A program made the position numbers and the translations under genes. Positions 63,244 through 64,000 of a DNA stretch of 64,000 bases are shown piece by piece. The first letter of the stretch is position 1, and each line of letters starts with the position of its first letter. The stretch comes from Wurfbainia villosa (Eukaryota; Streptophyta; Magnoliopsida; Zingiberales; Zingiberaceae). The DNA lies in the NCBI GenBank assembly GCA_025175895.1, contig CM046004.1:12511011-12575010 (forward strand), written 5' to 3'. Below the pieces are notes generated by a model, which saw only the letters and a list, made by a program, of their open reading frames with translations, made no database searches and was not told the DNA's origin.

Positions 63244-64000
63244 TGTTGGTGCAATCGACCCAGGTCATGATTGACTATTTGACGATGGTTTGACTATTGT
63301 TTGACTATATGGTTGACATGAGATTGACCATATGATAGAGAAGTCCAAGTCATGGGTACTTGGCATGGAAAGTCCAAGCATGGGTCTTGGCAAGGGAAAG
63401 TCCAAGCTTAAGTCTTGGCAAATGGAAAGTCCAACATGGGTTGGTAAGGAAAGTCCAAGTATGGGTCTTGGCAAGGGAAAGTCCAAGCTTGAGTCTTGAC
63501 ATTTGGAAAGTCCAATATTGGATTAACATGGAAAGTCCAAGGGTGTAGTCTTGGTCATGTAAGTCCAAGGGTATAGTCTTGGCGGTGAAAGTCCAAGTCA
63601 TGGGTACTTGGCATTTGGGAAGTCCAAGGGTTGATATTGGCGGCGTAAAATCCAAGGGTGGAGTCTTGGCAGCATAAGTCCAATGGTTGGCGCCGTAAAT
63701 TCCAAGCGAGAGTCTTGGTAGCATAAGCCCAATGTACCTTGGCGGTGTAGACCACATTAGCATGACAATAGTTGATGGAAGCACCTGAAGGCTAGCATAT
63801 GGATGAACAAGTCATAGATAACTTGGAGGGATCCGATAGGCGTGAGGCTGACGGAGGTGGCTAAAAGACTTAGGTCTAAGCTAAGAGTGGTCTAGCAAGT
63901 ATGAGGGCATCATACTTGGTGTTAAAACCTCATGGATGAGGTTATCAGTCGATTGATTATGGGGTGGTCGAATGATGTGAGTTGACCGATCGATGTTGAG
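63244..64000 (+). mobile_element. LTR of the gag-only family, cut by the window end
   Basis: Starts tgttggtgcaatcgacccagg. It runs through a long aaagtccaag array (about 63340-63740) and the conserved gatccgataggcgtgaggctgac and ggtctagcaagtatgagggc blocks, and reaches the GTCGA-type motifs at the edge. Compared with the LTR at 58458, the minisatellite is longer. The remainder lies outside the window, so it cannot be said whether this is a full element or a solo LTR. Confidence 0.8.

Overview
This is plant nuclear DNA. A multi-exon gene is interrupted by large introns full of LTR retrotransposons, SINEs and a LINE, and an intronless coiled-coil NB-LRR gene lies beyond it. The LTR elements carry plant primer-binding sites (initiator tRNA-Met complement), and the main gene is the plant form of the FURRY/MOR2 family. 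The style suggests an angiosperm, more likely a non-grass monocot, but that is a weak inference. No bacterial, organellar or CRISPR-like content is present.

Layout. 1-3650 holds repeats (two SINE-like units, an LTR-like block and a CTCGA-rich tract). 3838-48475 (+) is one FURRY-like gene that I could join from 17 coding exons into an open 6,471-nt CDS (2,156 aa). Its 18-kb intron 6 begins with a GC rather than GT donor. It holds a nest: an outer element (9910-26578) enclosing a deleted Gypsy-like element (10369-12406), a gag-only copia-like element (12543-19115), a 2.9-kb tandem array and a coding-like fragment of unknown origin. Intron 7 holds an internally deleted Copia element (27867-29888). 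Introns 5, 10, 11 and 15 hold SINEs and intron 16 holds a decayed RTE-type LINE. All these insertions are spliced around in the model, so the gene looks functional.

48476-52670 is intergenic and contains remnants with a retroelement or pararetrovirus-like zinc knuckle. 52671-56147 (-) encodes an apparently intact 1,158-aa CC-NB-LRR receptor with an unusual acidic insertion of about 94 residues inside the LRR domain. 56148-64000 is AT-rich, repeat-filled DNA: a solo LTR related to the gag-only element in intron 6, a Gypsy gag fragment, and the start of another LTR of the same family running off the window.

The two host genes have no evident functional link; one is a cell-morphogenesis scaffold and the other an immune receptor. 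The most unusual material is the nested intron 6, the modular LTR family found in four places, and the acidic insertion in the NLR. I did not find an obviously new biological system. All assignments come from reading the sequence and from family knowledge; no searches were run.
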